Positions 26,124-34,902 of a DNA stretch of 64,000 nt are shown in pieces. Both the position numbers and the translations under genes were made by a program. Within the stretch, counting starts at the first letter, position 1; each line of letters opens with the position of its first letter. Below the pieces are notes generated by a model. The model ran no database searches and had not been told where the DNA came from. It was given only the letters and a program-made list of their open reading frames with translations. The stretch is from JBKCUI01 sp052161605 (GTDB lineage Bacteria > Planctomycetota > Planctomycetia > Pirellulales > Pirellulaceae): NCBI GenBank assembly GCA_052161605.1, contig CP197409.1; one strand, 5' to 3'.

Positions 26124-27088
26124 GACGATTTCTCCGCTTCACGCTTGGAGTCTCGCGACGAGTGAATGTGCTTGAGAATGTGTCGGAGCGAGTCTTCTTT
26201 CGTGTGTGGCTGACTGTGAATGTGCGCCGTCCCAGTCGAAGTCGTCACCACGGTCGCATGTGTTTTCGCTGCGACGCTGTAAGGGGGAACATTGTTCGAA
26301 TCCTTGCGAATCAAATTCGTAAGGTGCATAGATTGGTTCTCGGGAGAAGAATGAACGGGTTGATTATCTGTATCGTTTCGAGAATGCAGATAGGGGCGTT
26401 TGAATCGTATCACTTCAATAAGTGTCTCATGCAGAACTCGATCCTCCGTAGCCACCGGCACAGTCGCTTCGGTTGGTGCAGGGATCGTGACGCTGACGGC
26501 ATCAGGCTCAGAGGAAACGAGTTCTTGCTCGACGCGATCAGTCAAAGGAGTTGGTGGTGGAAAGTTCGGCGAGAGAGGTAACTCGATCAATGAATCTGCA
26601 CTTTGACGCCGGAGCGCGGTCGCCGCTAGTACAGCGACCTCGTCTGTACTGATCGCCCGTTGAATACGGGTTGATAGACGATAGGTCAATAGAAAACATG
26701 GCATCCAGGTCGCTACACCTAGTATCAACGAGCCCATGACCACTGTATTCTCAAGCCTCAGCCAAGGGGCGATCGGAAACTGATACAGACTGCCAATCAG
26801 ACTCGAAACAATATCTAAGTTTAAAGTCAGAAAACCGATCCTATCGGTAACACCCCAGGTCAAAGACTCTGCCAGAGTCAAGCCGAGTGTCGCAACGCAA
26901 GCTAGGAGCTGGTTGACAGGCAAAACCGCAATGAGCAAAAGAATACAAACGGCGACCAAGCTATCTTTGGGCATGAGCCCCAACATGGTGCCAAAGGCCA
27001 TCCCACCAGCTATCGCGCCGGGCGTTCGGTGCCGGGACAGCAGATCGATAAGCAAATTGGTTTTTCTCTTCGCCGTGCCTGAGGTCAT
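26120..27088 (-). CDS. TIGR03546-like / DUF2062-like membrane protein
   Basis: 322 residues. Four hydrophobic helices occupy the first ~165 residues, beginning RTPGAIAGGMAFGTMLGLMPK, a DUF2062-type GxxxGxxxG-rich opening, then DSLVAVCILLLIAVLPVNQLLA. The remaining half is a hydrophilic tail rich in Pro, Thr, Glu and His, likely cytoplasmic and disordered. The final residues overlap the start of the TIGR03545-like gene. The two gene products are expected to form a membrane complex; the function is unknown. The tail shows several His-rich stretches (ATVVTTSTGTAHIHSQPH) that could bind metal, which is a weak observation. Confidence 0.75.
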   Translation of the reverse strand: MTSGTAKRKTNLLIDLLSRHRTPGAIAGGMAFGTMLGLMPKDSLVAVCILLLIAVLPVNQLLACVATLGLTLAESLTWGVTDRIGFLTLNLDIVSSLIGSLYQFPIAPWLRLENTVVMGSLILGVATWMPCFLLTYRLSTRIQRAISTDEVAVLAATALRRQSADSLIELPLSPNFPPPTPLTDRVEQELVSSEPDAVSVTIPAPTEATVPVATEDRVLHETLIEVIRFKRPYLHSRNDTDNQPVHSSPENQSMHLTNLIRKDSNNVPPYSVAAKTHATVVTTSTGTAHIHSQPHTKEDSLRHILKHIHSSRDSKREAEKSS

Positions 27089-27286
27089 CGGATGGTGTCA
27101 CGGATAAACGCTAGCAACTTGGTAAGAAGAGCACCTCTTCTGTTTCCTATTTTTGATCGGAAAGGCAGATTCAGAAATCAAGCCTAAACAAACCGAATCC
27201 CTGAAACGCTTTATGCTAGCGAAAGCATGGGGCAAATTCTTGTGCGGAGAGTAGCAAATGAAATACTACCGAATCCATTTGGGAAA

Positions 27287-27323
27287 CGCATCGCCCGTCA
27301 CCGTACGGCTTGCGCCGTTACGC
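27287..27323 (+). repeat. Dispersed ~38-bp repeat, plus-oriented copy
   Basis: CGCATCGCC-TCACCGTA-GGCTTGCGCC--TACGC is present here and, with a few changes, on the opposite strand at 36371-36409. It lies in the 428-base gene-free interval 27089-27516 upstream of the larA-like gene. Apart from this repeat I see no ORF, RNA gene or clear promoter motif in the interval. Confidence 0.7.
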
Positions 27324-27516
27324 TCTTATTTACGTTTAGGCGTTCCTGCAACTTGCGGCAGATGCCTCTGCTAATCGCCGAAGAGATGCGGGTGCTCTTT
27401 GGTGTCAGCCCACATTCACTCCGTTTGCTCCAACCACAGAGAACGTGGTATCCTCCGTTAGTTTAACCACAGCGTTCCCCTCCCTACCTCTGCTCTCTCC
27501 CCCGTCTCCAGACATT

Positions 27517-28785
27517 ATGAACGAGCTTCCTCAGATCCATACCATTCGTCAAAAGTTCGCGAGCACACCTAGGCTCGATATTGCATCTCGACTGCAAGAA
27601 GAGTTCACGAAGTTTGATAGTCGCATCCGTCCGGGTGACACGGTCGCTATTGGAGTAGGAAGTCGCGGCATTACCAATTTATCTGAGATCGTGCGACACG
27701 TGATTTTAGAAGTCCAAAAACGCGGAGGTTCACCCTTTCTGATACCCGCAATGGGAAGTCACGGGGGAGCGACCCCCGAGGGGCAAATCGCCGTCTTGGC
27801 CGATTATGGTATCACGTCTCAGTCCATGGGTGTTGAGATCAAGGCATCGCTGGAGGTCCAAGAAATGGGAGTCAGCGAGCAAGGGATCGTCGCGTACTGC
27901 AGTCAAGATGCATTGAATGCAGACCATATTCTCATGATCAACCGAATCAAGCCTCACACGGATTTCTCTGGATCCATCGGAAGTGGCTTGATCAAGATGA
28001 GTGTCATCGGATTGGGTAAACATCGCGGTGCCAAGGCGATGCATTTGGGAGCTATGAAGCATGGATACGAGTTCATGATTCGAACTCTGGCGGGGATTAC
28101 TATGCGTTCTGCACCCATTCTCGGCGGCGTAGCAATCTTGGAAGACGCCTCCCACAATACCGCAGCGATAGAGGCCATTCCGGCTGAGAATATTGAAGTT
28201 CGTGAACCCCAGCTGCTAGAGCAAGCCAAGCGATGGATGCCGAGTTTACCATTTGAGGAGATCGATCTTTTGATTATTGATCGCATAGGAAAGAACATAA
28301 GCGGTGCGGGCATGGATCCCAACATTGTGAACCGAAGCATTCATGGCTACAGCAGTTGGCCTGTTCGTGGCGAGCATACAGCCCCGTACATTCGCAGAAT
28401 CTATGTGAGAGGGCTTACCGATGAGACCAATGGGAATGCCATTGGGATAGGCTTAGCCGACGCAACCTCGGACCGGTTGATTCAAGCCATGGATCGAGCC
28501 AAGACCGAGATCAACGCGTTAACGGCATCGACCGTCCTCAGCTGTAAGGTTCCGATCGCCTTCGCAAGTGACCGAAAAGCGATAGAAGGGATGCTTTCCA
28601 CGCTACCTCTCTCAAGTTATCGCGAAGCCAAGATTGCGAGAATCGCAGATACGTTATCCCTAGAAACCATCGAGGTCTCGGAGGAGCTTTGGCATTCGAC
28701 GAGCTCGAACGAAACTCTGCAGCATGTTTCCGGACCGAAACCTTGGCAATTCGATGCGGAGGGGAAGCTCTCGAAGATCGACTAG
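27517..28785 (+). CDS. LarA-like nickel-pincer racemase/epimerase (DUF2088)
   Basis: 422 residues from ATG at 27517; an upstream in-frame ATG adds a Pro/Ser-rich leader that is unlikely. LarA enzymes use the nickel pincer cofactor for hydride-transfer racemisation of 2-hydroxy acids. Matching features are a GVGSRGI nucleotide-like loop (~46-52), PAMGSHGGATPEG with H82, NRIKPHTDFSGSIGSGLIKMS with H147 and K160, and GKHRGAKAMH with H169; these correspond in order to the family's catalytic and cofactor-binding His/Lys set. The substrate is not necessarily lactate: LarA homologues act on several 2-hydroxy acids. LarC is encoded 10 kb away at 15860-17188. No transporter or hydroxy-acid dehydrogenase is adjacent. 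Confidence 0.88.
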   Translation: MNELPQIHTIRQKFASTPRLDIASRLQEEFTKFDSRIRPGDTVAIGVGSRGITNLSEIVRHVILEVQKRGGSPFLIPAMGSHGGATPEGQIAVLADYGITSQSMGVEIKASLEVQEMGVSEQGIVAYCSQDALNADHILMINRIKPHTDFSGSIGSGLIKMSVIGLGKHRGAKAMHLGAMKHGYEFMIRTLAGITMRSAPILGGVAILEDASHNTAAIEAIPAENIEVREPQLLEQAKRWMPSLPFEEIDLLIIDRIGKNISGAGMDPNIVNRSIHGYSSWPVRGEHTAPYIRRIYVRGLTDETNGNAIGIGLADATSDRLIQAMDRAKTEINALTASTVLSCKVPIAFASDRKAIEGMLSTLPLSSYREAKIARIADTLSLETIEVSEELWHSTSSNETLQHVSGPKPWQFDAEGKLSKID

Positions 28786-28914
28786 ACAGTCCATTCCTTC
28801 GTAAAAACCACCACTCAGTATTGCAATATTATTGCATGTGCATACACTGGCCACGAAAATCGGTAGTGAATTGAGGGTAACATCCTAAACAAAATTTGGG
28901 ACTGAGGTGTAGCA

Positions 28915-29337
28915 GTGTTAGTGGAAACGACAGGAACAACCGGAATGGGACGCACCGTCTTGATGACAATGATTGGCTTTATCCTAGCCTGCCTGGGCTG
29001 TCAGGGTGGCCGACCATCCGTATCCGGAGGCACAGACGGCATTCTTCGCTTAGGGGAGATTCCATTGGCGGACTTTCAGGTCAAAGTCTACAGAAAGGAC
29101 GGGAGAGAGTTTTTGGGGAGAGGGGCGACGGGACTGGACGGGCGATTTCAGTTGGTAAATCCGGAGGGTACTGGGCCTTGTTGGTTGGAGGCTGGGCAAT
29201 ACGCGTTCACTCTAGAGTCATTCGGAACCGATGCACCGAAACTCAGCCAAACGTACAGCGATGAGGCAAGAACGCCTCTCAGTTTCGAATGGGACGGAGG
29301 CCGTCAATCGCTCGAACTGATTGTTCCCGCGAAGTAA
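28915..29337 (+). CDS. Small lipoprotein with transthyretin-like domain
   Basis: 140 residues from GTG at 28915 with GAGG seven bases upstream; internal ATGs at 28945 and 28960 are alternatives. The lipobox ILACLGCQGG places a lipid-anchored Cys at ~29. The mature domain has LADFQVKVYRKDGREFLGRGATGLDGRFQL, matching carboxypeptidase-regulatory/transthyretin-like beta domains that planctomycetes carry in many small secreted proteins, and ends in LSFEWDGGRQSLELIVP. Such proteins are probably surface or periplasmic and have no known function. It stands alone between larA and a convergent TetR gene. Confidence 0.85.
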   Translation: MLVETTGTTGMGRTVLMTMIGFILACLGCQGGRPSVSGGTDGILRLGEIPLADFQVKVYRKDGREFLGRGATGLDGRFQLVNPEGTGPCWLEAGQYAFTLESFGTDAPKLSQTYSDEARTPLSFEWDGGRQSLELIVPAK

Positions 29338-29425
29338 GCCGTCGCGACAGGGATCATCCGTTGGGTGTATTCCCTAAGATGAGTGCAAAGACTCAGCTGT
29401 GGGTGCAAGGATTCAGTGGGGCTAC

Positions 29426-30085
29426 TCAGTCCGCAAGCATTCGGGAACGGTAGGTGTTCAAAAACATGGAAACAATCGAGCTGACGATATGTTCCCGTTC
29501 GTTGGGATTAGGGTTGGGAGCATTGACGATTAGCTGAGGCCACACGCAAAACCCCTCTAGCATGGCGAGAACTTGTTTTGCTCCGAGGATGAAATCGAAG
29601 TCAATGAGGCGGTTGTCGTCATGTGCTGCTTGGATCCAACGGGAGAGGGCTGATTCAAAGACTTTTCCGTTTCCGAACATTTCGTTGCCGAGTTGCGGGG
29701 TTCGAATGAAGCGCGAGATCAGAATTCTGGCCAGTGCACGGGATTCATTCTGGCAGTGAAATTCGATGACCGCATGGCAGAAACTCTCTAGTTGGGGCGC
29801 TAGTGCCTTTCCTGCAACATAGACGCACGGCACGGCTCGAGAAGCATTCTCTTTGAGTTTATTGACAATCGCCGTGAACAAGACATCTTTGCTTTCGAAG
29901 TGGTTGTAGACGGTTCTTTTGGAGACATTCGCCTTGCCCGCAATGGCGTCCATGCTCGTATTGTCAAATCCGCTTTCGCTGAAGCAGACGATGGCAGCAT
30001 CCAAAATATCCGCATGTTTTCGATCAGTAAGCTTGTCCGCCCCCCCGGTTTTCACCGAGTCGGGGCGTTTGTTCGCATTCTTCAT
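29426..30085 (-). CDS. TetR/AcrR-family transcriptional regulator
   Basis: 219 residues from ATG at 30085 with GGAG just upstream; a longer frame to 30175 is unlikely. The N-terminal helix-turn-helix reads DILDAAIVCFSESGFDNTSMDAIAGKANVSKRTVYNHFESKDVLF across ~26-70 in pieces typical of TetR. The C-terminal ligand-binding/dimerisation half is all helical (FILGAKQVLAMLEGFCVWPQ) and resembles the AefR-like subgroup. Such regulators usually control an adjacent efflux or metabolic operon, but the neighbours here are a convergent lipoprotein and, 240 bases upstream, the 3' end of the SNF2 gene, so no target is evident. Confidence 0.93.
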   Translation of the reverse strand: MKNANKRPDSVKTGGADKLTDRKHADILDAAIVCFSESGFDNTSMDAIAGKANVSKRTVYNHFESKDVLFTAIVNKLKENASRAVPCVYVAGKALAPQLESFCHAVIEFHCQNESRALARILISRFIRTPQLGNEMFGNGKVFESALSRWIQAAHDDNRLIDFDFILGAKQVLAMLEGFCVWPQLIVNAPNPNPNEREHIVSSIVSMFLNTYRSRMLAD

Positions 30086-30326
30086 TTCACTCCTGCCCCA
30101 AAATCGGCGTAGGCACCACATGGGCGAAAAATTAAACTTCGATTTTGATCTCCCTTCCAGTTGAGGAAACCCCATTCCTCAAGAAATCAGCAGAATTTAT
30201 CCCAAAAAGTAAACTAGAGAGTGAATAGGGGCGGTGCAGCCTTGTCCCTTGGCCTAGTTTTGCGAGGCTTGAGAAGCCCTAGATCGGCGGGCTAGAAGCC
30301 GTTGGATTTGCCGCAAGCGCTCCGCG

Positions 30327-32126
30327 TTACGCAGCACGTTTCATGGCAGGGATAGAGAGCCCGAACAAGCCAAAGATTTCCTTTTGGCTCAAGCCCATAC
30401 TCCGTGGTACGCCGGTTTCCGCGAACAGCGACTGGAACAGTTCCCGCTTCTCCTCCAAGACGTTGTGAATGCGTTCTTCGATCGTCTCCGTGGACATCAT
30501 ACGCGTCACGGTCACTGCTTGCTTGACACCTAAGCGATGAGCTCTATTGATCGCCTGATCTTCGACAGCGGGATTCCACCAACGATCAAAGAGAAACACA
30601 TAATGGCAAAACTGTAGATTCAATCCGACCGCCCCAGCACCGTAGCTCATCAAGATGACTTTTGTCTTGGGATCGTTCTTGAACTGGTCGATCACACCAT
30701 CCCTCTTGCTAGAGGGAACACGACCGCTGTACTGAATTGGGTTGTATTTCGCGAGTCGCTCTTCCAGGATGTTGAGCGTGTCCACCCACTGACTAAAGAC
30801 GATTGCCTTTTGGCCACTGGCTGCAATCTCTTCAAGGTCTGCTTCGAGTCGCTCATACTTAGCGCTCGCTCCGGTTAGTGGATCAAAGTTGCAAATCTGC
30901 TTGAGACGCAAAACGAGCTCGAAGACATGTTGGATGGTAACCGATTCGCCGAGTTCATTCAGTTGCACAACACCTTCTTCTTCGGCCGACTTGTAGCTGA
31001 GGCGTTGTTCGGGCGTTAAGTCTAGATCGGCAGCGCGAAAGAGTTTGGGGGGCATGTCGGTGAGCACCTTGTCTTTGGTGCGGCGAAGAACATAGTCTCG
31101 GCTCGCCTTACCCAATGATTTTAGATGCATATCATCGTTCAAGTAGCCGGGTGAAAGAAACTCGAAAATGCTGACGAGGTCTTCGGTCGAATTCTCAATT
31201 GGGGTTCCGGTGAGTGCCCATGATCTTTTGCGAGGAATCGATCGCACAATTTCGCTGGTGGTGCTATTGCGATTCTTGATGCGTTGAGCTTCGTCGAGCA
31301 CCACGAGATCGAACTGTAGATTGCCGTTATCGATTTGATCCCGATCCCTCATCATCAGCTCGTAATTGGCGATTTTTACGGGAGCTTGAGGATTGCTCCA
31401 AATAAAGTGCCTGCGGTGCGCATCCCCCTCGATGACCGCCACTGGAATCTCGGGTGCCCATTGCCGAAACTCACGCACCCAGTTGGTAACTAGTGGCTTC
31501 GGGCAAATCAGGAGTACATTCGAAAGTTCGTTGGACAGGAGCAGCATACGGATGGTCGTGATGGCTTGCATCGTTTTACCCAGCCCCATCTCGTCGGCGA
31601 GAACGGCAGCTGCCCTGGGGAACAGAAACGCGATCCCTTCCATTTGGTAAGGAAATGGTTGAAATGGAAAGGTCAGCTCGGCCGATTGAACGATAGTCTC
31701 CAGCGGAGGCTGAAGAACATAATAAAGCCGATCTTCGAGGCTGACCAAATCGCCTGGCGGTCGCAGCCTGGTTAATTGCGAAGGCTGCTTCGGTGCAGCT
31801 ACCTGTTTCTTGCTATCCGGCTCGCAACTGGCATCCGAGACTTTGGGTGCTTCTGCTGGTTTTTGCTTCGGCTCGTCTTTCTTATTCCAGTGAGGCGACT
31901 CAGGAAAGGAAAAGCCGATCGTCTTGGGGAGCGCTTGGGTTAATGCAATGGTTAGCACTTTGGATGTTTGCCAAGAGCTCCAATCGTCAGCGTCAACAAA
32001 GCTGCACTCGAATGCCGACTCAGCATCGCTTCCGTCGAACAGCGAGGACGAGAGGAACTCGACGGAAATGGGATCGCTGCACCAGTCTTCGGCGAACTGG
32101 ATGGTTGGCATGTCTGGATCGATCAT
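30327..32126 (-). CDS. SNF2-family helicase
   Basis: 599 residues. Residues ~1-155 are a poorly conserved, Pro/Lys-rich leader. The SNF2 ATPase follows: FPYQMEGIAFLFPRAAAVLADEMGLGKT (Walker A near ~180), LICPKPLVTNWVREF, DLVVLDEAQRIKN (DEAQ box, near ~277), WALTGTPIEN, then the second RecA lobe with KAIVFSQWVDTLNILEERL, VILMSYGAGAVGLNLQ and DQAINRAHRLGVKQAVTV. Bacterial members of the HepA/RapA-like group remodel nucleoprotein or transcription complexes. It lacks the SWIM zinc finger that often precedes such domains. A 201-residue hypothetical gene lies 11 bases upstream on the same strand, so the two are probably co-transcribed. Confidence 0.95.
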   Translation of the reverse strand: MIDPDMPTIQFAEDWCSDPISVEFLSSSLFDGSDAESAFECSFVDADDWSSWQTSKVLTIALTQALPKTIGFSFPESPHWNKKDEPKQKPAEAPKVSDASCEPDSKKQVAAPKQPSQLTRLRPPGDLVSLEDRLYYVLQPPLETIVQSAELTFPFQPFPYQMEGIAFLFPRAAAVLADEMGLGKTMQAITTIRMLLLSNELSNVLLICPKPLVTNWVREFRQWAPEIPVAVIEGDAHRRHFIWSNPQAPVKIANYELMMRDRDQIDNGNLQFDLVVLDEAQRIKNRNSTTSEIVRSIPRKRSWALTGTPIENSTEDLVSIFEFLSPGYLNDDMHLKSLGKASRDYVLRRTKDKVLTDMPPKLFRAADLDLTPEQRLSYKSAEEEGVVQLNELGESVTIQHVFELVLRLKQICNFDPLTGASAKYERLEADLEEIAASGQKAIVFSQWVDTLNILEERLAKYNPIQYSGRVPSSKRDGVIDQFKNDPKTKVILMSYGAGAVGLNLQFCHYVFLFDRWWNPAVEDQAINRAHRLGVKQAVTVTRMMSTETIEERIHNVLEEKRELFQSLFAETGVPRSMGLSQKEIFGLFGLSIPAMKRAA

Positions 32127-32137
32127 AATCGGTTTCC

Positions 32138-32743
32138 CTAAGCGGCTTTCGTCGCAGGATGGGCTTCCATAAGGGCACCCTCGATTCGTCCAAACGGTTC
32201 GACTAGGTCGATCGACAGGGAATCGAGCATATCCTGCAGTTGATGGGAATCCTCCGCGAATTCGTGCATCATTAGAAATCGATAATCACCGATGCTCAAA
32301 CGATGCCAAGACTCTCGAGTCGGCTCTGGATAGCACAGGGTCGCCTCGTTTTTCGACCAGCTAGAGTCCAGGGCCGCCGCTGGGGACTCGATGAGGTGCC
32401 TAACCGAAAGCGCCGCCAGAGTATCGGTCAACACGACCTGCGGTTTCGCCTTGGCTTTGGCGATTAACGCTCGGGCGATCTGTTCGCCAGCGACGAATTC
32501 ATCCAGGGTCGCACCATACAGAAGCTGCTGCGCTCTAGTTGGCATCAGGGGAAGCGTGCAGTGGAATTCGACAGGTCGAGCAAGTCCGTTGAGTACTAGC
32601 AATCCTCCTACGAATCCGAGCGTTGTATGCTTTCGGACCGTAAGAAAACCAAGCTGAATCTGCTGTTTCTGCTTTGAATCCATTCGAATTGTACTTCTAG
32701 GCTGGAGGCTCTGGCTCGAGTCGAGGAGCATCGACTCGGGCAT
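32138..32743 (-). CDS. Hypothetical partner of the SNF2 helicase
   Basis: 201 residues, family unrecognised. Starts: ATG at 32743 or an internal ATG at 32683 (MDSKQKQQIQLGFL). The body has a conserved-looking alpha/beta pattern, HTTLGFVGGLLVLNGLARPV then LPLMPTRAQQLLYGATLDEF, ALIAKAKAKPQVVLTDTLAA and a C-terminal helical stretch. No signal peptide or membrane segment. The pattern of a short beta-hairpin followed by an aromatic/hydrophobic helix does not match a family I know. It is 11 bases upstream of the SNF2 helicase and so may act with it on DNA; that is a positional inference only. Confidence 0.72.
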   Translation of the reverse strand: MPESMLLDSSQSLQPRSTIRMDSKQKQQIQLGFLTVRKHTTLGFVGGLLVLNGLARPVEFHCTLPLMPTRAQQLLYGATLDEFVAGEQIARALIAKAKAKPQVVLTDTLAALSVRHLIESPAAALDSSWSKNEATLCYPEPTRESWHRLSIGDYRFLMMHEFAEDSHQLQDMLDSLSIDLVEPFGRIEGALMEAHPATKAA

Positions 32744-32976
32744 GATTGCTTCGACCTCTTGAGACCTGATTTTTCACTTCGACCGAACTTCTCCGAATAA
32801 CACGCAAAACAGGCAGGGCACGCCTAATCGTTAAACTCCGCTTTTGCTAGTTAAAATGCTCGACGATAGCGGGTAAAGGTGGCTATACTGAGAATCTCTC
32901 AACCGGTCCCTATTTGGCTGTGGACCGTGATGAAGTTGTTTTGAAAGAGTTCGATTCCAAAGGTTGTCCGCAAGTC

Positions 32977-33456
32977 ATGGCAAACGATCAGACCCCTTTC
33001 GTGCCCATTTTCAGCATTGATGTTTCCGCAACGGAGTCAGCGAAAGCTAGCACTCCTCAGCCAGCCCCAAAACCGAACGATGTTGGCGGTGCACTCATTC
33101 ACCTAACGCGTCAATTAATCGAGATGCAAAACCGCCAGAATGTCTTGCTCGAGCAACTACTGCAGGTCAATAGGCAAGTGTTGCAGTCGACCAACCAGGC
33201 GAATACACAGCGTCAAAACGAGCTTTCTCAATGGCGAAGCAACCATCCTCATTTGGTCAAGTCATGCAAGACGGCGTTGGAGTCGCTGTCGAGCGTGCAG
33301 ATTGATTTCCTGCAGCAACTCGCAGACGAAGTAGAGGAGGAGAAAGAATCTTTGGCGGAAAGCGAATACGCGTTCAATGATTTTCTTGATCGCTATGGGC
33401 CGAGGATGGCACACCTGAACGGTATTCTTCAGGTGTTGGGGCATTTGGGTGGCTAG
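32977..33456 (+). CDS. Hypothetical protein with coiled coil
   Basis: 159 residues from the first ATG at 32977; a TTG at 32914 would add 21 residues and neither start has a clear ribosome site. After a Pro/Ala-rich linker (~20-40) there is a strong Gln/Asn-rich coiled coil (LTRQLIEMQNRQNVLLEQLL, ~45-75) and a second helical segment LQQLADEVEEEKESLAESEYAF. The C-terminus FLDRYGPRMAHLNGILQVLGHL looks like a helical cap. Probably a soluble oligomer. I cannot assign a function. The stop codon lies inside an intrinsic terminator. The gene is divergent from the 201-residue gene, with 233 bases between. Confidence 0.72.
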   Translation: MANDQTPFVPIFSIDVSATESAKASTPQPAPKPNDVGGALIHLTRQLIEMQNRQNVLLEQLLQVNRQVLQSTNQANTQRQNELSQWRSNHPHLVKSCKTALESLSSVQIDFLQQLADEVEEEKESLAESEYAFNDFLDRYGPRMAHLNGILQVLGHLGG

Positions 33457-33476
33457 TGCTTAGCCTAGCGTTTTTT
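33451..33476 (+). terminator. Intrinsic terminator
   Basis: GGCTA-GTGCT-TAGCC (or the alternative GCTAG/CTAGC stem) is followed by G and a run of six T. It overlaps the stop codon of the 32977-33456 gene. The following gene-free stretch to 33995 (about 520 bases) contains the inverted repeat at 33906 and no convincing ORF. Confidence 0.7.
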
Positions 33477-33905
33477 GTTTGATACGCGCTCTCAGCCTTG
33501 TGCGGCGCGCGTTTCCCATCGCAATTTCTCCTTGCAATCCCCTGTTAATCTGCACATTTCAGGGGCTCAAGTTCACCGAGTTGTTCTTTGGCTCTCTATA
33601 GCCTGACCATGCCGAACAGCGCTTTGATTGCTGCTACAGGTTACTGTGCTAGCAAATCTTCAATCAACTAAATGTTGTTGGTAGGTTGCCAACCCCCCTA
33701 GTTTTTCCCTATACATTCCCCCCTTCCGACGCGGGTTCGACACGACGGAGTCTTTTACCTATCTTCTCTAAACCCAAGAAAAAAGGATTAGCAGCTAGGA
33801 ACGCAAGGAAGCCGTTGAGGTGCTGCCACTCACTTCTCTGGCGAACTCGGTAAGCGATCAAGATGGATTCTTGACCTCTCCCGCGAAACCGCACATTGCA
33901 TCAGC

Positions 33906-33928
33906 CTGAACAAAACGTTTTTGTTCAG
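33906..33928. promoter_or_regulatory. Perfect 10-bp inverted repeat upstream of the amidotransferase-like gene
   Basis: CTGAACAAAA-CGT-TTTTGTTCAG. It lies 67 bases upstream of the start at 33996. A strong AGGAGG ribosome site is at 33980-33985. The A/T-rich arms suggest either an operator for a dimeric repressor or an RNA hairpin in the leader; sequence alone does not decide. Confidence 0.6.
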
Positions 33929-33995
33929 CAACCATGTGGTCAGACCCAAAACTCACTTTTGATTTGATTCATTTTTTTCAGGAGGATCCTACAGA

Positions 33996-34745
33996 ATGAT
34001 GAAACGACCCTTAATCGGTTTGAACTGCGACTACCGAGGCCAGAATCAAGGAACGCCAGCCTACTGTTACCTGGCAGCCGGATATTTTGAATCGATCGCG
34101 AATGCAGGTGGCATTCCGGTGTTGGTTCCACCCATGACAGACCAAGACAGCTTGTCCCAAGTCCTCGATTCGCTAGACGGGTTTGTACTCGTAGGGGGTG
34201 GAGATCTCGACCCTCGCAACGATGGTTACATGCTTCACAGTTCCGTTCGCCCCATGGAACCAAAACGTGAGCAGTTTGATCGGCGACTTGCTCAGGAGAT
34301 CGCCAGTCGTCGCATGAGTCTGATGGCCATCGGGGTAGGACTCCAACTGATCAATATCGTCGAGGGAGGAAATCTTTTTTATCACATTCCTATCGATCTT
34401 CCCCATGCTCTGCCTCACCGAGACCCCCACGACCCCAATCATCGCCACTCATTGGTTGTGGAGCCCGACTCGATTCTCGGCCGCGTTTACGGTGAAGGCG
34501 AAATCCGTGTGACAAGCCGACATCATATGGCTATCGATCGATTGGCCGATAGTTTCCGAGTCACTGCACGTTGTCAAGACGGTGTGATCGAAGGGATCGA
34601 AAGTTGCGATCCTGATTGGTTCGTTGTCGGTTGTCAGTTCCACCCAGAGTCCACGGCAGCGAGCGCCTTAGATATTCGTATCTTTGAAGAGTTTATTGAG
34701 GGGACAGTAGCCAGAATCGGCCAAGTCCAACTGGCCGCCGCTTAG
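33996..34745 (+). CDS. Class I glutamine amidotransferase-like (peptidase C26) protein lacking the Cys nucleophile
   Basis: 249 residues with the gamma-glutamyl-GABA-hydrolase (PuuD/C26) fold: PLIGLNCDYRGQNQGTPAYC, GGIPVLVPPM, LDGFVLVGGGDLDPRN, and the late CQFHPESTAAS carrying the His-Glu pair (H216, E218). In active enzymes the nucleophile elbow reads (L)GICRGMQL; here it is MAIGVGLQLIN (~110-120), so the catalytic Cys is Gly at ~113. The protein may therefore be a binding or regulatory pseudoenzyme, or use another residue (a Cys at 213 is close to the His). A strong AGGAGG lies upstream. Next gene is 375 bases away, so it is probably monocistronic. Confidence 0.9.
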   Translation: MMKRPLIGLNCDYRGQNQGTPAYCYLAAGYFESIANAGGIPVLVPPMTDQDSLSQVLDSLDGFVLVGGGDLDPRNDGYMLHSSVRPMEPKREQFDRRLAQEIASRRMSLMAIGVGLQLINIVEGGNLFYHIPIDLPHALPHRDPHDPNHRHSLVVEPDSILGRVYGEGEIRVTSRHHMAIDRLADSFRVTARCQDGVIEGIESCDPDWFVVGCQFHPESTAASALDIRIFEEFIEGTVARIGQVQLAAA

Positions 34746-34872
34746 CCCTCTAAGGAATCCCGCGGAACGTTCGACATGATTCGGAGATATTACCTGGAAA
34801 TGCGACGGAAAGATCCAGTTCCTTGGTCCAGGTGATATCGGGCACGGATGCCCCGTTTCGTTTCAAAACAAA

Positions 34873-34902
34873 GCGAGCCAGACCTGTACGGATCTGGCTC
34901 GC
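34873..34902. terminator. Strong hairpin after the amidotransferase-like gene
   Basis: A 10-bp stem GCGAGCCAGA / TCTGGCTCGC encloses a 10-nt loop that can add two further pairs. It is 128 bases beyond the stop at 34745 and is not followed by a T-tract, so it may be a 3' end structure or a repeat element. The rest of 34746-35120 shows no gene. Confidence 0.6.

Noticed and set aside
27227..27466. 79-codon frame upstream of the larA-like gene
   Set aside because: It contains the 38-bp dispersed repeat and shows no coding features.
33709..33894. 61-codon minus-strand frame in the 33457-33995 gap
   Set aside because: No ribosome site, composition not coding-like and no recognisable domain.
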